Counted from the stretch's first letter, positions 1-9,131 are shown. The stretch is 64,000 nt of DNA from Oceanobacillus oncorhynchi (GCF_000821065.1 NZ_CDGG01000001.1:4154001-4218000), one strand, 5' to 3'. Translations and numbers: made by a program. Notes: generated by a model from the letters alone, not told the origin.

Positions 1-269
1 GTTTTATCGGGTTTTGTTTTCACAAAAGAAGCATTGGCGGCAAATATTAATTTGCGTTCACCGAAAAATGGAAATGTTTCTGCATCTGCTAATACTTCCT
101 GTATGGAGGTTTCTTCTAAATCATAAAGGGATAAATTAGTCTTATCTCCGTCTAAAACTGTTTTTACTAACCGGTCTTTTAATTGTTCCAGAAAAAAGGA
201 TTCTGTTCCAAAAGCAAAGTAAACCGGATGAATCTGATTAGTTTTTATTTTTTTTATTTGGTCCATCAT
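1..269 (-). CDS. holA: DNA polymerase III delta subunit, N-terminal part (runs off the window)
   Basis: The translated 89 codons resemble the N-terminus of HolA (YqeN), including a VYFAFGTESFFLEQL segment near residue 17 and an ADAETFPFFGERKLI stretch, which belong to the P-loop-like domain of the clamp-loader delta subunit. Delta opens the sliding clamp during loading. The rest of the gene lies left of the window. Two ATGs sit in tandem (269 and 266); GGGAA at 281-285 is best spaced for the first. The position next to yqzM and comEC is the usual Bacillus arrangement. Too short for the track but clear by family resemblance. Confidence 0.85.
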   Translation of the reverse strand, partial: MMDQIKKIKTNQIHPVYFAFGTESFFLEQLKDRLVKTVLDGDKTNLSLYDLEETSIQEVLADAETFPFFGERKLIFAANASFVKTKPDK

Positions 270-638
270 GCATTTTACGCTTCCCATCTAGACATTATTT
301 CGATACTGAGCATGTGAATGTTCCATGGATAAACTCGTCTCTTTTTATCCTATAAGGAAGCAGACATAAACGCAACAAAAAAATAAAGGAAGAACCGCAA
401 AACTTTTGCATCCTTCCTTTATGAAGCATCTATATTAAACGCCTTAAAATAAGCTCTAGAAACAAATTTTAAGAACGATATTTGCTTATATATAATTTGC
501 GCTTCTGTGCAAAAACTATAGATGTCAACTGTTGCTAAAATTGGCTGTTACCATATAGAAGAAGGAATCATGTAAAGAATGTAGATTTTTTTATGTGGAT
601 GATTTATACTATAATAGTGAGCAGAGGAGGGGTATATC
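270..638. other. Intergenic region holA-yqzM
   Basis: About 370 bases with no convincing gene. It contains a minus-strand terminator-like hairpin (376-422). A TATAAT hexamer at 610-615 stands 24 bases ahead of the yqzM start, with no good -35 match 17 bases upstream of it. Confidence 0.6.
376..422 (-). terminator. Rho-independent terminator, minus strand
   Basis: Perfect 10-bp inverted repeat ATAAAGGAAG / CTTCCTTTAT (383-392 and 413-422). On the minus strand it is followed by a run of T. It would stop leftward transcripts that read through from the comE operon before holA. Confidence 0.6.
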
Positions 639-773
639 TTGAACGAATTCGAAAAAGATCCGCAGTACAAAGGCAGCGATGTTGTAGACTCCATTAAAGG
701 ATTTACCTTTTCATTTCTCTTTTTCTTTATCATTTTTGCGGTGGGCGTTACCATCAGCGTAATTGGTCAATAA
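639..773 (+). CDS. yqzM: YqzM family small membrane protein
   Basis: A 44-codon gene starting at TTG behind a strong GAGGAGGGG ribosome site (625-633). The product begins MNEFEKDPQYKGSDVVDS and has one hydrophobic segment of about 20 residues (from about residue 24: FSFLFFFIIFAVGVTISVIG), so it should be a single-pass membrane peptide. The start MNEFEK and the location between comEC and holA match YqzM of Bacillus. Function is unknown. It is the only plus-strand gene in this part and has its own terminator. Confidence 0.8.
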   Translation: MNEFEKDPQYKGSDVVDSIKGFTFSFLFFFIIFAVGVTISVIGQ

Positions 774-822
774 TAAAAGAGATAGAGGGTCAAAAAGAAG
801 GGATGCTATCTCTTCTTTTTTT
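774..822 (+). terminator. Terminator after yqzM
   Basis: AAGAGATAG and CTATCTCTT arms flank a 20-base loop and are followed by CTTTTTTTT on the plus strand. The reverse strand also forms the stem, so it may serve the converging comEC transcript. Confidence 0.75.
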
Positions 823-856
823 GTTGTCCGGTAAGGTTTATTCTTTTATTTTTATT

Positions 857-3148
857 TTATGGTAAAAAGGTTGAAAAGGTTCCTCCTTCCGCCGTGTAAT
901 AAAATTGAATCGCCCCATCCTCATCCGTGCGGTACGCTTGAATTCCATTATTTTCTAATATGTCCAATACTTCTTCATTTGGATGATTATAACGGTTATT
1001 TCTCCCGGCTGAAATTAAAGCGAAACGCGGCTGAACCGCTTCTATAAATGCTTCTCCTGTAGATGTTTTACTGCCATGGTGTGCCACCTTTAAAATATCG
1101 ACTTGCAGTGCAGGATAATCATGTATTATTTTTTCTTCAATCTTCTTGCTGATGTCTCCAGTAAACAGCCATTTCAAGCCAAAATTTGTATATAGAACAA
1201 TCGAATTGTTATTTGAATTTCCCGTATCTATATCCGGCGCCAATACCTGAAAGGAAATAGCATCATGAAAGTTCAGTACATCCCCTGATCCAATCTGCGT
1301 TATATTTAATGATGGCTGAATTGCTTGGAACTCTTCTAATAGCACTGGATCAAAATAGGCGCTTACCATTAATTCCTTTACGTTTACCTCTTCTAAAATA
1401 AAACGGACACTCCCAAAGTGATCGACATCGTCATGTGTAACAATAATCGCATCCAGTTCTTTAATCCCCCGCTGATGAAAATAAGCACGAATAATATTTT
1501 TATACACTCCTCTGGTCGGTTCCATATCTTCAAAATGAAAAGCAGAGCCAGCATCGATCATAACAACTGCTTCTCTTCTTGCTGCTTCCACTAAAATAGC
1601 ATCCCCCTGCCCCATATCAAACATGGTCACAATACCTTCCTCCTGAAAATACGGCTTGGCTGCCGTCATTAAAACTGGAAGGATTAAAAGAACCCCTGCA
1701 ATCCAAGCTGCTTTTTCCTGTCTTCGCTCTAAAAACTTCATAAACAAGAAAAAACAAGCAAAATAAAACATGACGCTGAAGATGGATAACTGATCTAGAT
1801 ACATAGGCGGAACGAATGTATTATCGACCCATTCAATAGCTCCCAGAACCCTTTCATGAATAAATGTAAAAGGCTTATCCAATATGACGAGCATACTATC
1901 TGGTAAAAAATGAACAACTGCAAAAACGTACATAAGCGGGATGACGAAGAAGGTAAAATAAGGAATAACTGTCAGATTCATCAGAATAGACAACGGATGA
2001 AAGATATTGAAATAATAAATCTGGAGCGGAAGAATTGCCATTTGAGCAATAAAACTCACTTGAAAGAACTTCCAAACAGGTGATTTTGACTTGCTGATCC
2101 ATTCCTGAGACAGAAGTATGGAAAAGGTTGCTGCGAAGGAAAACTGAAATCCGATATGGTAAATGATATAAGGATCCCAAAGAATAAACACCATAAAGAT
2201 AATACACAGCAAATCGGAATACGGCAGTTTCCATCGAAACTTTTGAAATAGAAGGAGTCCAACCATCATTGAAGCAGCACGGAGAACAGGGGGATTCGCT
2301 CCAGCCAATATGGCGTAAAGCGGCAGAAACAGGATTAAAAACAGCTGTGTTTTCTCTTTCGTCAGCAGGTTTCCTTTCACTAAAATCAAATATAAAATAG
2401 CAATGACCAAGGTGACATGGGTGCCTGAGATAGCAATAATATGCGAGAGACCAAACCGCTGAAATAACTCTGTAACAGGCTCTCCCATTGCTGAGGTGTC
2501 TCCAAAAACGATAGCATTAATCCACGGGGCAGTATAATCACTCCAAGTACCCTCCATTTCATTCAGCAGCTCTGTCCTCACCTTATAAAGTAATGGAAGG
2601 ATGCCTTTTTCAGCGGCACAGTTAATTTGATTAAAATCCTCTAAAACAGCCTGATGGGTAATTTGTTTTTGCAGTAAAAATTGACGGAAATCAAATTGTG
2701 CGGGATTTGTACTGGAAGGGGGAATTTCAACTGTTTGCTGAATGGTGCAGGTGGAGCCGTGAAATAAAGCATGCTCAAGAGGAATTTCACGAAAATCTTC
2801 ATCCTTTTCAGGAAAATACGTAACTAAAAGTTTAGAGGAGTTTTGTAGAGGTTGGAGGGTGAATTGGATTTGTTTGGAGCTAAGCTTTACTTCTCCTTCG
2901 ATTTTCCCGGTAATTTCTGCATCTATCGAGCTTTCTTCATAGACGGTCTGGGGAATAATCGGAATAATAGATAGAAAGGTGATAAAGCTGAACACTGTAA
3001 CCAGCCAAACGGTGACATTCATTTTTTTCAGAAGCTTGAGCCAAATGAGCCAGAGTATAAAAAGAAGGAGCAGCCATTTCATATCCAATAAATGATATAA
3101 AATGGCTGACACGGCGGCAATTGCAGGAAAATGCCAATATCCCCTCAC
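857..3148 (-). CDS. comEC: DNA internalization channel ComEC/Rec2
   Basis: 763-residue polytopic membrane protein that forms the channel for single-stranded DNA during transformation. The N-terminal part has membrane segments and an extracellular OB-like domain. The central competence domain (about residues 200-480) has many hydrophobic helices. The C-terminal part is a metallo-beta-lactamase-like domain with THDDVDHFG near residue 570 and AHHGSKTST near 688, the metal-site motifs thought to degrade the non-transported strand. Length fits the family. The GTG start overlaps the comEB stop by four bases, so translation is probably coupled. Last gene of comEA-comEB-comEC. Confidence 0.95.
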   Translation of the reverse strand: MRGYWHFPAIAAVSAILYHLLDMKWLLLLFILWLIWLKLLKKMNVTVWLVTVFSFITFLSIIPIIPQTVYEESSIDAEITGKIEGEVKLSSKQIQFTLQPLQNSSKLLVTYFPEKDEDFREIPLEHALFHGSTCTIQQTVEIPPSSTNPAQFDFRQFLLQKQITHQAVLEDFNQINCAAEKGILPLLYKVRTELLNEMEGTWSDYTAPWINAIVFGDTSAMGEPVTELFQRFGLSHIIAISGTHVTLVIAILYLILVKGNLLTKEKTQLFLILFLPLYAILAGANPPVLRAASMMVGLLLFQKFRWKLPYSDLLCIIFMVFILWDPYIIYHIGFQFSFAATFSILLSQEWISKSKSPVWKFFQVSFIAQMAILPLQIYYFNIFHPLSILMNLTVIPYFTFFVIPLMYVFAVVHFLPDSMLVILDKPFTFIHERVLGAIEWVDNTFVPPMYLDQLSIFSVMFYFACFFLFMKFLERRQEKAAWIAGVLLILPVLMTAAKPYFQEEGIVTMFDMGQGDAILVEAARREAVVMIDAGSAFHFEDMEPTRGVYKNIIRAYFHQRGIKELDAIIVTHDDVDHFGSVRFILEEVNVKELMVSAYFDPVLLEEFQAIQPSLNITQIGSGDVLNFHDAISFQVLAPDIDTGNSNNNSIVLYTNFGLKWLFTGDISKKIEEKIIHDYPALQVDILKVAHHGSKTSTGEAFIEAVQPRFALISAGRNNRYNHPNEEVLDILENNGIQAYRTDEDGAIQFYYTAEGGTFSTFLP

Positions 3149-3723
3149 TGCTTTCTCTCTTCATTAAAAAACAGCCGCTCTGCATCGGCTTTTATTGTCT
3201 CTGTTTCATCCGGCGTCAAATTGGATGCATCCAATTTTTCCATCAGCGCATGTATAAAAGCAGTCTTTTCTTCAAACTTTGTATCCACTACAGCATCAAC
3301 CAACGGTACTTTTTGTGTCTGCACGCCAGCCTCTTCAAATAACTGGACTGCATAAGGGTGATTCTTGTAATCTTCTGCATAAAATAAATTTTTAATACCG
3401 CTTTGAATCAGCTGTTTTGTGCATTGCAGACAGGGAAAATGGGTAACATATACATCAGCGCCGTCTGTCGGCACTCCGAATTTCGCACATTGCAGCAGTG
3501 CGTTTGCTTCCGCGTGAACCGTCCGTACACAATGTCCATCAATGACGTAGCAGCCCTCATCGATACAATGTACATCCCCAGAAACGCTTCCATTATAACC
3601 TCCGGCAATAATACGTTTATCCCGGACAATCGTAGCGCCTACCATTAAGCGGGTACACGTACTTCTTAAAGCTAGTAGATGACTCTGCGCCATAAAATAT
3701 TGATCCCAAGCAATTCTCTCCAT
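3145..3723 (-). CDS. comEB: ComE operon protein 2, dCMP deaminase family
   Basis: 192-residue member of the cytidine/deoxycytidylate deaminase fold. The zinc site is visible as HAEANALL (about residue 70) and PCLQC (about residue 98). It would convert dCMP to dUMP. In B. subtilis it is dispensable for transformation although it lies in the comE operon. ATG start with an AAAGAGGGG site. It lies 25 bases behind comEA and overlaps comEC by four bases. Confidence 0.93.
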   Translation of the reverse strand: MERIAWDQYFMAQSHLLALRSTCTRLMVGATIVRDKRIIAGGYNGSVSGDVHCIDEGCYVIDGHCVRTVHAEANALLQCAKFGVPTDGADVYVTHFPCLQCTKQLIQSGIKNLFYAEDYKNHPYAVQLFEEAGVQTQKVPLVDAVVDTKFEEKTAFIHALMEKLDASNLTPDETETIKADAERLFFNEERKQ

Positions 3724-3748
3724 GATGATCCCCTCTTTCCCTTATTTT

Positions 3749-4357
3749 CTACGGCACTTGGATATGCTCGATCAGCGTCTCCAGTGTTTTTTCTCCAATA
3801 CCAGAAATCTCTAATAAATCCTCTGGTGTTTGAAACAATCCATGATTATCACGATGGGCAATAATCGCTTCCGCTTTAGCAGGTCCGATACCAGGAAGCT
3901 GGGTCAGCTCCTCACTGGAAGCCGTATTTATTTTTATCTTATTGTTATTTGTCTGCTCCCCCGCAGGAGCATTCACTGCAGGTTCTTCTTGGCCGACAGC
4001 AGGTATCAAGACAACCATCTCATCCTGAACAACCTGTGCTAAATTCACTTGTAGAATATCTGCATTTTCGGTAAACCCGTCAGCTCGGTCAATAATATCC
4101 CTGATCCGGTCACCTTGTTCCATTTCATATACTCCCGGCTGCATCACTTCTCCTTTTACATCGACCACTGCTGTTCGTGCTTGTTGTTCTGCCGGAGTTT
4201 CCTCAGTAAGCGGGGCTTCTGTTGGTTCTTCCAAATCTGAAGATATTAATGAGGCGGATAACGGGCTGGACGGTTCTTCTTTGCTGATAAATATAAAAAA
4301 AATAATAACAGCTGCAATCACAATAAAAATATAACTATTTTTCTTTAACCAATACAA
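3749..4357 (-). CDS. comEA: Competence DNA receptor ComEA
   Basis: 202 residues: a short N-terminal membrane anchor (about residues 9-25), a Glu/Pro-rich linker, a SLBB-like domain (about 65-120, VDVKGEVMQPGVY) and a C-terminal double helix-hairpin-helix (INTASSEELTQLPGIGPAKA, then LLEISGIGEKTL) that binds duplex DNA outside the membrane and passes it to ComEC. The start is TTG, placed nine bases behind GGAGG; there is no better ATG. comER, which sits divergently here in B. subtilis, is missing. Confidence 0.93.
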   Translation of the reverse strand: MYWLKKNSYIFIVIAAVIIFFIFISKEEPSSPLSASLISSDLEEPTEAPLTEETPAEQQARTAVVDVKGEVMQPGVYEMEQGDRIRDIIDRADGFTENADILQVNLAQVVQDEMVVLIPAVGQEEPAVNAPAGEQTNNNKIKINTASSEELTQLPGIGPAKAEAIIAHRDNHGLFQTPEDLLEISGIGEKTLETLIEHIQVP

Positions 4358-4419
4358 AAGGTATTACCTCCTTCTTTGTCAAAATAGTACCCTCTTACTT
4401 AGTATTTCGACAAAGAAAG

Positions 4420-4461
4420 ATAATCTCCTTTTCCTCAGAAAATAGATTAAAATACACTTTT
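4420..4461. promoter_or_regulatory. Possible ComK boxes upstream of comEA
   Basis: A perfect AAAA-N5-TTTT half-site lies at 4449-4461 and a one-mismatch copy (ATAA-N5-TTTT) at 4420-4432, 16 bases apart. ComK sites in B. subtilis are two such boxes spaced 8, 18 or 31 bases apart, so the spacing is not exact. The AT-rich motif can occur by chance. Confidence 0.3.
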
Positions 4462-4466
4462 GCAGC

Positions 4467-5213
4467 TTATTTTTCAGCCAAAAAGAAAATCCTTTCTGAT
4501 TGTTCATCCCAATTATCTGCTTCTAATGAAAAATCAGCATAGATATGGATTTTCTTAAAACCGATATTTTTTAAAATATTTTTATATACTTCTATCGGAA
4601 ATGTCCGTTGATGATGTTCTTCTTGAAAACGAATAAAGCGGTCTTCTTCTTCTTGATGGAAAAAGGTAACATGGTGGTACATTTCTCCTTTTTCCTCTCC
4701 CGGGATACACTCCCAGATATAAGCCGCCTCCTCCATTACATCGGAAAATGTCTGGCCGATATAGATATCCTCTACAGTGTGCATGGAATGGACATCAAAG
4801 AAAAATATCCCGTCTGGTTCTAACAACTGATAAACATTCTTAAAAGCTTGCTCTACAGCTTGAAGGTCTGTTACATAATTTATTACATCACAGCAGCTGA
4901 TTGCCATGTCATAACGCTGCTCCACACCATCCAGCTTTGTCATATCTGCTTCTAACCAGCTGATACCATCTGCAGGTTCTAGATCCTTTTGCGCTTCATG
5001 CAGCATGTCCCCGGACTGGTCTACCCCCGTCATTGTATATCCTCCGGCAGCTAATTTCCGGGTAATGACTCCGGTACCACAGCCTAAATCAATAATTGAC
5101 TGCACTGGTCTTTCTGTCTGAGCTATCATTTGCTGAATAATAACCACCCAATCATCATATGGGACATTATCCATCAGCCGATTATAGACCGCAGCCATTT
5201 TTCGATACACCAT
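4467..5213 (-). CDS. yqeM: Class I SAM-dependent methyltransferase YqeM
   Basis: Rossmann-fold methyltransferase of 248 residues. The SAM-binding motif I is IIDLGCGTGVITRKLA (about residues 40-55), followed by GVDQSGDML and LEADMTKL. Substrate unknown. I start it at the ATG giving MVYRKMAAVYNRLM, behind AAGGGTAAGGAAA; an in-frame upstream start would add 18 residues that overlap rsfS and lack a ribosome site. Last gene of the yqeG-yqeM cluster, six bases behind rsfS. Confidence 0.88.
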   Translation of the reverse strand: MVYRKMAAVYNRLMDNVPYDDWVVIIQQMIAQTERPVQSIIDLGCGTGVITRKLAAGGYTMTGVDQSGDMLHEAQKDLEPADGISWLEADMTKLDGVEQRYDMAISCCDVINYVTDLQAVEQAFKNVYQLLEPDGIFFFDVHSMHTVEDIYIGQTFSDVMEEAAYIWECIPGEEKGEMYHHVTFFHQEEEDRFIRFQEEHHQRTFPIEVYKNILKNIGFKKIHIYADFSLEADNWDEQSERIFFLAEK

Positions 5214-5218
5214 TTTCC

Positions 5219-5575
5219 TTACCCTTCCTGCGTAATATTCAGCGCAATACGGTCCGCATCGCCCCATAATTTTTCTAAATTATAATAATATCTTTCATCC
5301 TTATGGAAAACATGACAAACGATATCACCGACATCAACAAGAACCCATCGCGCTTCTTCAAAGCCTTCCATTCTTTTAATGTCTTTTCCATTTTCTTCTG
5401 CAGTTTCTTTGATTGCCCGGGCAATTGCTTGTACCTGCCGTTCATTGCTTCCGTGGCAAATCACGAAATAATCAGCGACTAAAGATACTTCGTTCATATC
5501 TAAGGCAACAATATTTTCTGCTCTTTTATCATCGCAGGCTTCTGCAACTACTTGTATTAATTCTTTATTATTCAT
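5219..5575 (-). CDS. rsfS: Ribosomal silencing factor RsfS (YqeL)
   Basis: 118 residues, full length for the RsfS/DUF143 family. Recognisable stretches are IVALDMNEVSLVADYFVI, RQVQAIARAI and DVGDIVCHVFH. It binds ribosomal protein L14 on the 50S subunit and blocks subunit joining during starvation or biogenesis. Its ATG overlaps the yqeK stop by four bases, typical of translational coupling. Confidence 0.94.
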   Translation of the reverse strand: MNNKELIQVVAEACDDKRAENIVALDMNEVSLVADYFVICHGSNERQVQAIARAIKETAEENGKDIKRMEGFEEARWVLVDVGDIVCHVFHKDERYYYNLEKLWGDADRIALNITQEG

Positions 5576-6153
5576 TTTTTTATTCCTCCAAAAATGTGTT
5601 GATTTAAGTCGTTATAAGCATGAATGCTGTCAGGATATACAGTGTTGTCCCTTTCCATCAAGAAACGAACCGTATTCTTTGCTGCCTGGTAACATGCTTT
5701 TGTTAAATCTGTCTTAGCTGTCTCTCTCACTTCCTCTACCCCGGGGAAATTTCTGAACGGCTCAATATAGTCAGCGATAAAGATAATTTTATCCAGCTTT
5801 GTCATATCCGCTCTTCCCGTTGTATGGAAGTAAATAGCATCTTTTATCTCTTGATCCGTAATTGCATAATTTTCTTCTATCCGGACCGATGCAACTGGTC
5901 CATGCCATAATTCATGATGAAATGAAAGAAGCAAATCCGGAAGTTCGCTGCTCGTTTTAATGGTTTGCTTCATTTCCTCTAAGGAATCACATTTACAGTA
6001 ATCATGAAATAAGGCAGCGATAGTAGCATTTTCTACGGATTCATGAAAGTTTACAGCAAGCTCTGCTGCTGTATCAGTTACTCTCAACGTATGCTCATAT
6101 CTTCCTTTCGTCAGTCTTTCCTTCAAATCTGCCTTCAGGTTATCTATATTCAT
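5572..6153 (-). CDS. yqeK: HD-domain hydrolase YqeK (diadenosine tetraphosphatase family)
   Basis: 193 residues with HD-domain motifs: an early H at HTLRV (about residue 21), the HD pair in LFHDYCKCD (about residue 49) and a later helix with DKIIFIADYIEP. Family members cleave Ap4A symmetrically to two ADP. Always found beside nadD and rsfS in Bacillaceae. Overlaps nadD by 14 bases and rsfS by four. Confidence 0.9.
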   Translation of the reverse strand: MNIDNLKADLKERLTKGRYEHTLRVTDTAAELAVNFHESVENATIAALFHDYCKCDSLEEMKQTIKTSSELPDLLLSFHHELWHGPVASVRIEENYAITDQEIKDAIYFHTTGRADMTKLDKIIFIADYIEPFRNFPGVEEVRETAKTDLTKACYQAAKNTVRFLMERDNTVYPDSIHAYNDLNQHIFGGIKK

Positions 6154-6709
6154 AAATCTGATTCTCCTTAATATAATTCATCACACCATCAGGAAGCAAA
6201 TAACGAACTCTCTCCCCTTTTTCTAATCGATTTCTGATAAAGGTAGAGGAAATATCCAAAGGATGTATCTCCAAGCGTTCCACAGGATAAGGCGTATCTA
6301 ATGTATATCCCGGTCTCGATACACCTATAAAACGAACCATATGAACTAGTTCCTCTACCCGATTCCATTTTGGCAGATAGTCTACCATATCCCCGCCGAT
6401 AATAAAGCTGAAATCAGCCTCAGGAAAGTCCGCCGTCAGTTCCTTTATCGTGTCATAAGTGTATGATTTCCCTTCTCTTTCAAGCTCTAGCGCGTTTACT
6501 TGAAAATAAGGATTATCCTTGATTGCCAAATGAAGCATCCGCAAGCGATGGGATGCATCCAAAACGACGGTATCTTTATGAGGTGGTGTCCGCGTCGGAA
6601 TGAACCATATCTCATCCAATTGCTTTCGGATTCTTACTTCTTCAGCAATCCATAAATGTCCTATATGCGGCGGATTAAATGTTCCGCCTAAAATTCCAAT
6701 CTTTTTCAA
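6140..6709 (-). CDS. nadD: Nicotinate-nucleotide adenylyltransferase
   Basis: 189 residues. Transfers AMP from ATP to nicotinate mononucleotide in NAD synthesis. The nucleotidyltransferase motif GGTFNPPHIGH (H15, H18) and the C-terminal ISSTFIRNRL motif are present. I choose the TTG at 6709 (reading KKIGILGGTF) because AAGGTGAG lies just ahead; a longer reading from 6748 adds 13 residues unlike any NadD and has no ribosome site. Confidence 0.94.
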   Translation of the reverse strand: MKKIGILGGTFNPPHIGHLWIAEEVRIRKQLDEIWFIPTRTPPHKDTVVLDASHRLRMLHLAIKDNPYFQVNALELEREGKSYTYDTIKELTADFPEADFSFIIGGDMVDYLPKWNRVEELVHMVRFIGVSRPGYTLDTPYPVERLEIHPLDISSTFIRNRLEKGERVRYLLPDGVMNYIKENQIYEYR

Positions 6710-6761
6710 AGACTCACCTTCTGAAATTATTAATATGCTTTCAAACATGAAGCGTCATTTG

Positions 6762-6775
6762 GATTACTCGTCCCA
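6762..6775 (-). repeat. Partial copy of the dispersed hairpin repeat
   Basis: GATTACTCGTCCCA, the loop and one arm of the hairpin repeat found fully at 9.8, 10.2, 50.8 and 58.7-58.9 kb. It lies in the roughly 100-base gap between yhbY and nadD and lacks the second arm. Confidence 0.55.
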
Positions 6776-6810
6776 TTATGACCGCTGGCGGTTTTATGAA
6801 CAGCCTCTGT

Positions 6811-7101
6811 TTATGGTAATTTAATTTCTTTATGGTCCGTTGACTCTTTATACAAAATAATCGTATTGCCGATGATTTGTACCACTTCTGCTTCCGTGCC
6901 GGCAGAAATCTGTTCAGCAACAACATGTTTATCCTCTACACAATTTTGAAGAATACTGACCTTTATCAATTCTCTCTTCTCTAATGCTTCGCTGATTTGT
7001 GTGACCATATTTTCATTTACCCCATCTTTCCCAACCTGGAAAATAGGCTTAATATGGTGCGATTCACTTCGTAAAAATTGCTTTTGTTTATTGGTTAACA
7101 T
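6811..7101 (-). CDS. yhbY: RNA-binding protein YhbY/YqeI (CRM domain)
   Basis: 96 residues, a stand-alone CRM domain. It starts LTNKQKQFLRSESH and carries FQVGKDGVNENM and GNTIILYKES, which are family hallmarks. CRM proteins bind pre-ribosomal RNA; YhbY associates with the 50S precursor. Overlaps the aroE 3' end by 14 bases, within the same transcription unit. Confidence 0.93.
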   Translation of the reverse strand: MLTNKQKQFLRSESHHIKPIFQVGKDGVNENMVTQISEALEKRELIKVSILQNCVEDKHVVAEQISAGTEAEVVQIIGNTIILYKESTDHKEIKLP

Positions 7102-7933
7102 CTGCTTTATCCCCTTTTATCTTGGTTATCATCTCTTCATCCATTCCAGTGACGTCGACATTTTTGTTGGTCCAGATTTCAAATGCCTTCTGTGCTTGAT
7201 AAAGCAGCATCGTATGTCCATAATGAATCCGGCCGCCTTTTTCCGCTGCCTGCTTTAAAAACTGTGTCACAAGCGGCTGATATACAATATCACTGACAAT
7301 CGTGCCTGCTTTTAAATTAGACAGGTCTACGATTTGCTTTGCTTCCTCCATCCCAACAGAGCTGGTTTGAATAATAACATCATATGCTGCAATGTTTTTC
7401 TCAGCCTCTGCCAGCGTGATAACAGAAGCACTGGTTCCTTTTATAATATCTTCACATTTTGACTTCGTCCGGTTGGCAAGCGTCAAATTCGTATAGCCTG
7501 CCTGAATCAGTCCATGGAAAATACCTCGTGCAGCTCCGCCGGCACCGAGTATTAAAATAGGAACATCTATATTCCTGTCCATATCAGGAAACTTATCGCG
7601 CAATGCCTGCACATAGCCAATTCCGTCCGTATTATACCCGACCCATTCATTTCCTTCCAAAGAAACGGTATTGACTGCCCCCACGCGTTCCGCAGTAATA
7701 TCAATTCTATCCAGATAAGGAATAATTGTTTGCTTATAAGGAACCGTAATATTAAATCCATTCACTTCTTCTTCTCTCAACTTCTTCATTTCCTCACCAA
7801 AAATTTCCTTACTTGCTATTTCATGCAATCTATAAGAACCTTCCAGACCGGAACGCTCTAAAAAGGAAGTCTGAATCCAAGGTGATAAGGAATGCTTGAT
7901 GGGATAACCGATTAATTTCAATTTTAAACTCAA
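7088..7933 (-). CDS. aroE: Shikimate dehydrogenase
   Basis: 281 residues. Reduces 3-dehydroshikimate to shikimate with NADPH in aromatic amino-acid synthesis. N-terminal substrate motif GYPIKHSLSPW, the lysine motif NITVPYK (about residues 61-67), NTDGIGY (about 100) and a Rossmann GAGGAARG (about 130-137). TTG start placed after GGAGGCG; no ATG fits. Sits between yqeH and yhbY as in Bacillus. Confidence 0.95.
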   Translation of the reverse strand: MSLKLKLIGYPIKHSLSPWIQTSFLERSGLEGSYRLHEIASKEIFGEEMKKLREEEVNGFNITVPYKQTIIPYLDRIDITAERVGAVNTVSLEGNEWVGYNTDGIGYVQALRDKFPDMDRNIDVPILILGAGGAARGIFHGLIQAGYTNLTLANRTKSKCEDIIKGTSASVITLAEAEKNIAAYDVIIQTSSVGMEEAKQIVDLSNLKAGTIVSDIVYQPLVTQFLKQAAEKGGRIHYGHTMLLYQAQKAFEIWTNKNVDVTGMDEEMITKIKGDKADVNQ

Positions 7934-8016
7934 CGGTACGCCTCCTGTCTCTCTTCTCTCTATGATAAATAGTTGGATCCGATATTATTTTTGTGTTCTC
8001 TCAGAAGTTTACCTGC

Positions 8017-9129
8017 TTACTGCTGGCCGGATAAAAGGGATTTTCTGGTGGTTACGGAAACCCCTTTGGGACTGTGGGCTGCTACCGTAGCCCCCTCGCC
8101 CTGCACACTGATCCAGCCTAATCCCGGAAAAACAATATCTACTTTTCCTTTTTCTATTTTAAAGCTGTGTGCCGTAAGCGGCGGGAAGTTCTCCAACTGT
8201 TCTTTATACGGCGGAGACAACAGCTCCCCGGCATGCTTCTCGTATAATTCATCCGAATTCTCCAGTTTTGTACGGTGAATCGTTAAGTCATTCGAGAAGT
8301 AACATACAAACGATTGTTTCTCTCCTTTAATAAAGTCCATCCTTACTAAGCCGCCAATGTATAGGGTCTGCTGTTCCTGCAATTGATAAACCCTGGCCTT
8401 AATTTCTTTTTTGGGTGTAATCATTTTTAATTCTTTTTCAGAAACATAATGTGCCATCTGCTGTTTATTAACGATTCCCGGTGTATCTACTAAAAATGAA
8501 TCTTCATCTAATGGTATTTCGATAAATCCTAATGTAGTTCCCGGGAAGTAAGACGTCGTAATGGCCTCTTCTTCTCCTGTTGACTCTTTAATTAAACGGT
8601 TGATAAATGTTGATTTCCCGACATTCGTGACACCAACAATAAATACATCCTTGCCAGACCGATGCGCTTCTATTTTTTCCTTCAGCTCATCTATTCCTTT
8701 TCCTTTTACAGAAGAAATCAATACAACATCCTTTATTTTGATTCCCAGCTGGCTCGCTTCATGACGCAGCCACTGTTTTAACTTATTTTCATTTGTCGAT
8801 TTTGGCAATAAATCCAGCTTATTGCCAACTAAAATAATCGGGTTGTCCCCCGTGATTCTTGGCAAATTACTTAATAGCGTACCATCTACATCAAATACAT
8901 CGATGATATGCACTATCAATCCATTTCTATCACGTATGGAACTGACCATTTTCAAAAAGTCTTCATCCGTTATCGACACATCCTGAATTTCATTATAATG
9001 CTTCAAACGAAAACATCTTTTACATAAAATAACGTCTTTCTCTAATGCACTGACTGGCGCATATCCTGCTTCATTCGGATGCTCTGTCTGAATAATACTT
9101 CCGCACCCTTGACAAATATGTTGCTCCAA
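8017..9129 (-). CDS. yqeH: Circularly permuted GTPase YqeH (30S biogenesis)
   Basis: 370 residues. N-terminal zinc finger CQGCG and CKRC (about residues 5-39), then a permuted G domain in the order G4 (VGNKLDLL, about 101), G5 (SSVKGKG, about 138), G1 (GVTNVGKST, about 166) and G3 (DTPG, about 216), with a C-terminal domain. YqeH is needed for 30S subunit maturation. TTG start behind AAGGAGGAATAAGG, a site that lies at the end of yqeG. Confidence 0.95.
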   Translation of the reverse strand: MEQHICQGCGSIIQTEHPNEAGYAPVSALEKDVILCKRCFRLKHYNEIQDVSITDEDFLKMVSSIRDRNGLIVHIIDVFDVDGTLLSNLPRITGDNPIILVGNKLDLLPKSTNENKLKQWLRHEASQLGIKIKDVVLISSVKGKGIDELKEKIEAHRSGKDVFIVGVTNVGKSTFINRLIKESTGEEEAITTSYFPGTTLGFIEIPLDEDSFLVDTPGIVNKQQMAHYVSEKELKMITPKKEIKARVYQLQEQQTLYIGGLVRMDFIKGEKQSFVCYFSNDLTIHRTKLENSDELYEKHAGELLSPPYKEQLENFPPLTAHSFKIEKGKVDIVFPGLGWISVQGEGATVAAHSPKGVSVTTRKSLLSGQQ

Positions 9130-9131
9130 CC

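Noticed and set aside
6710..6748. Longer N-terminus for NadD
   Set aside because: The extra 13 residues do not fit the family and a good ribosome site lies just before the internal TTG.
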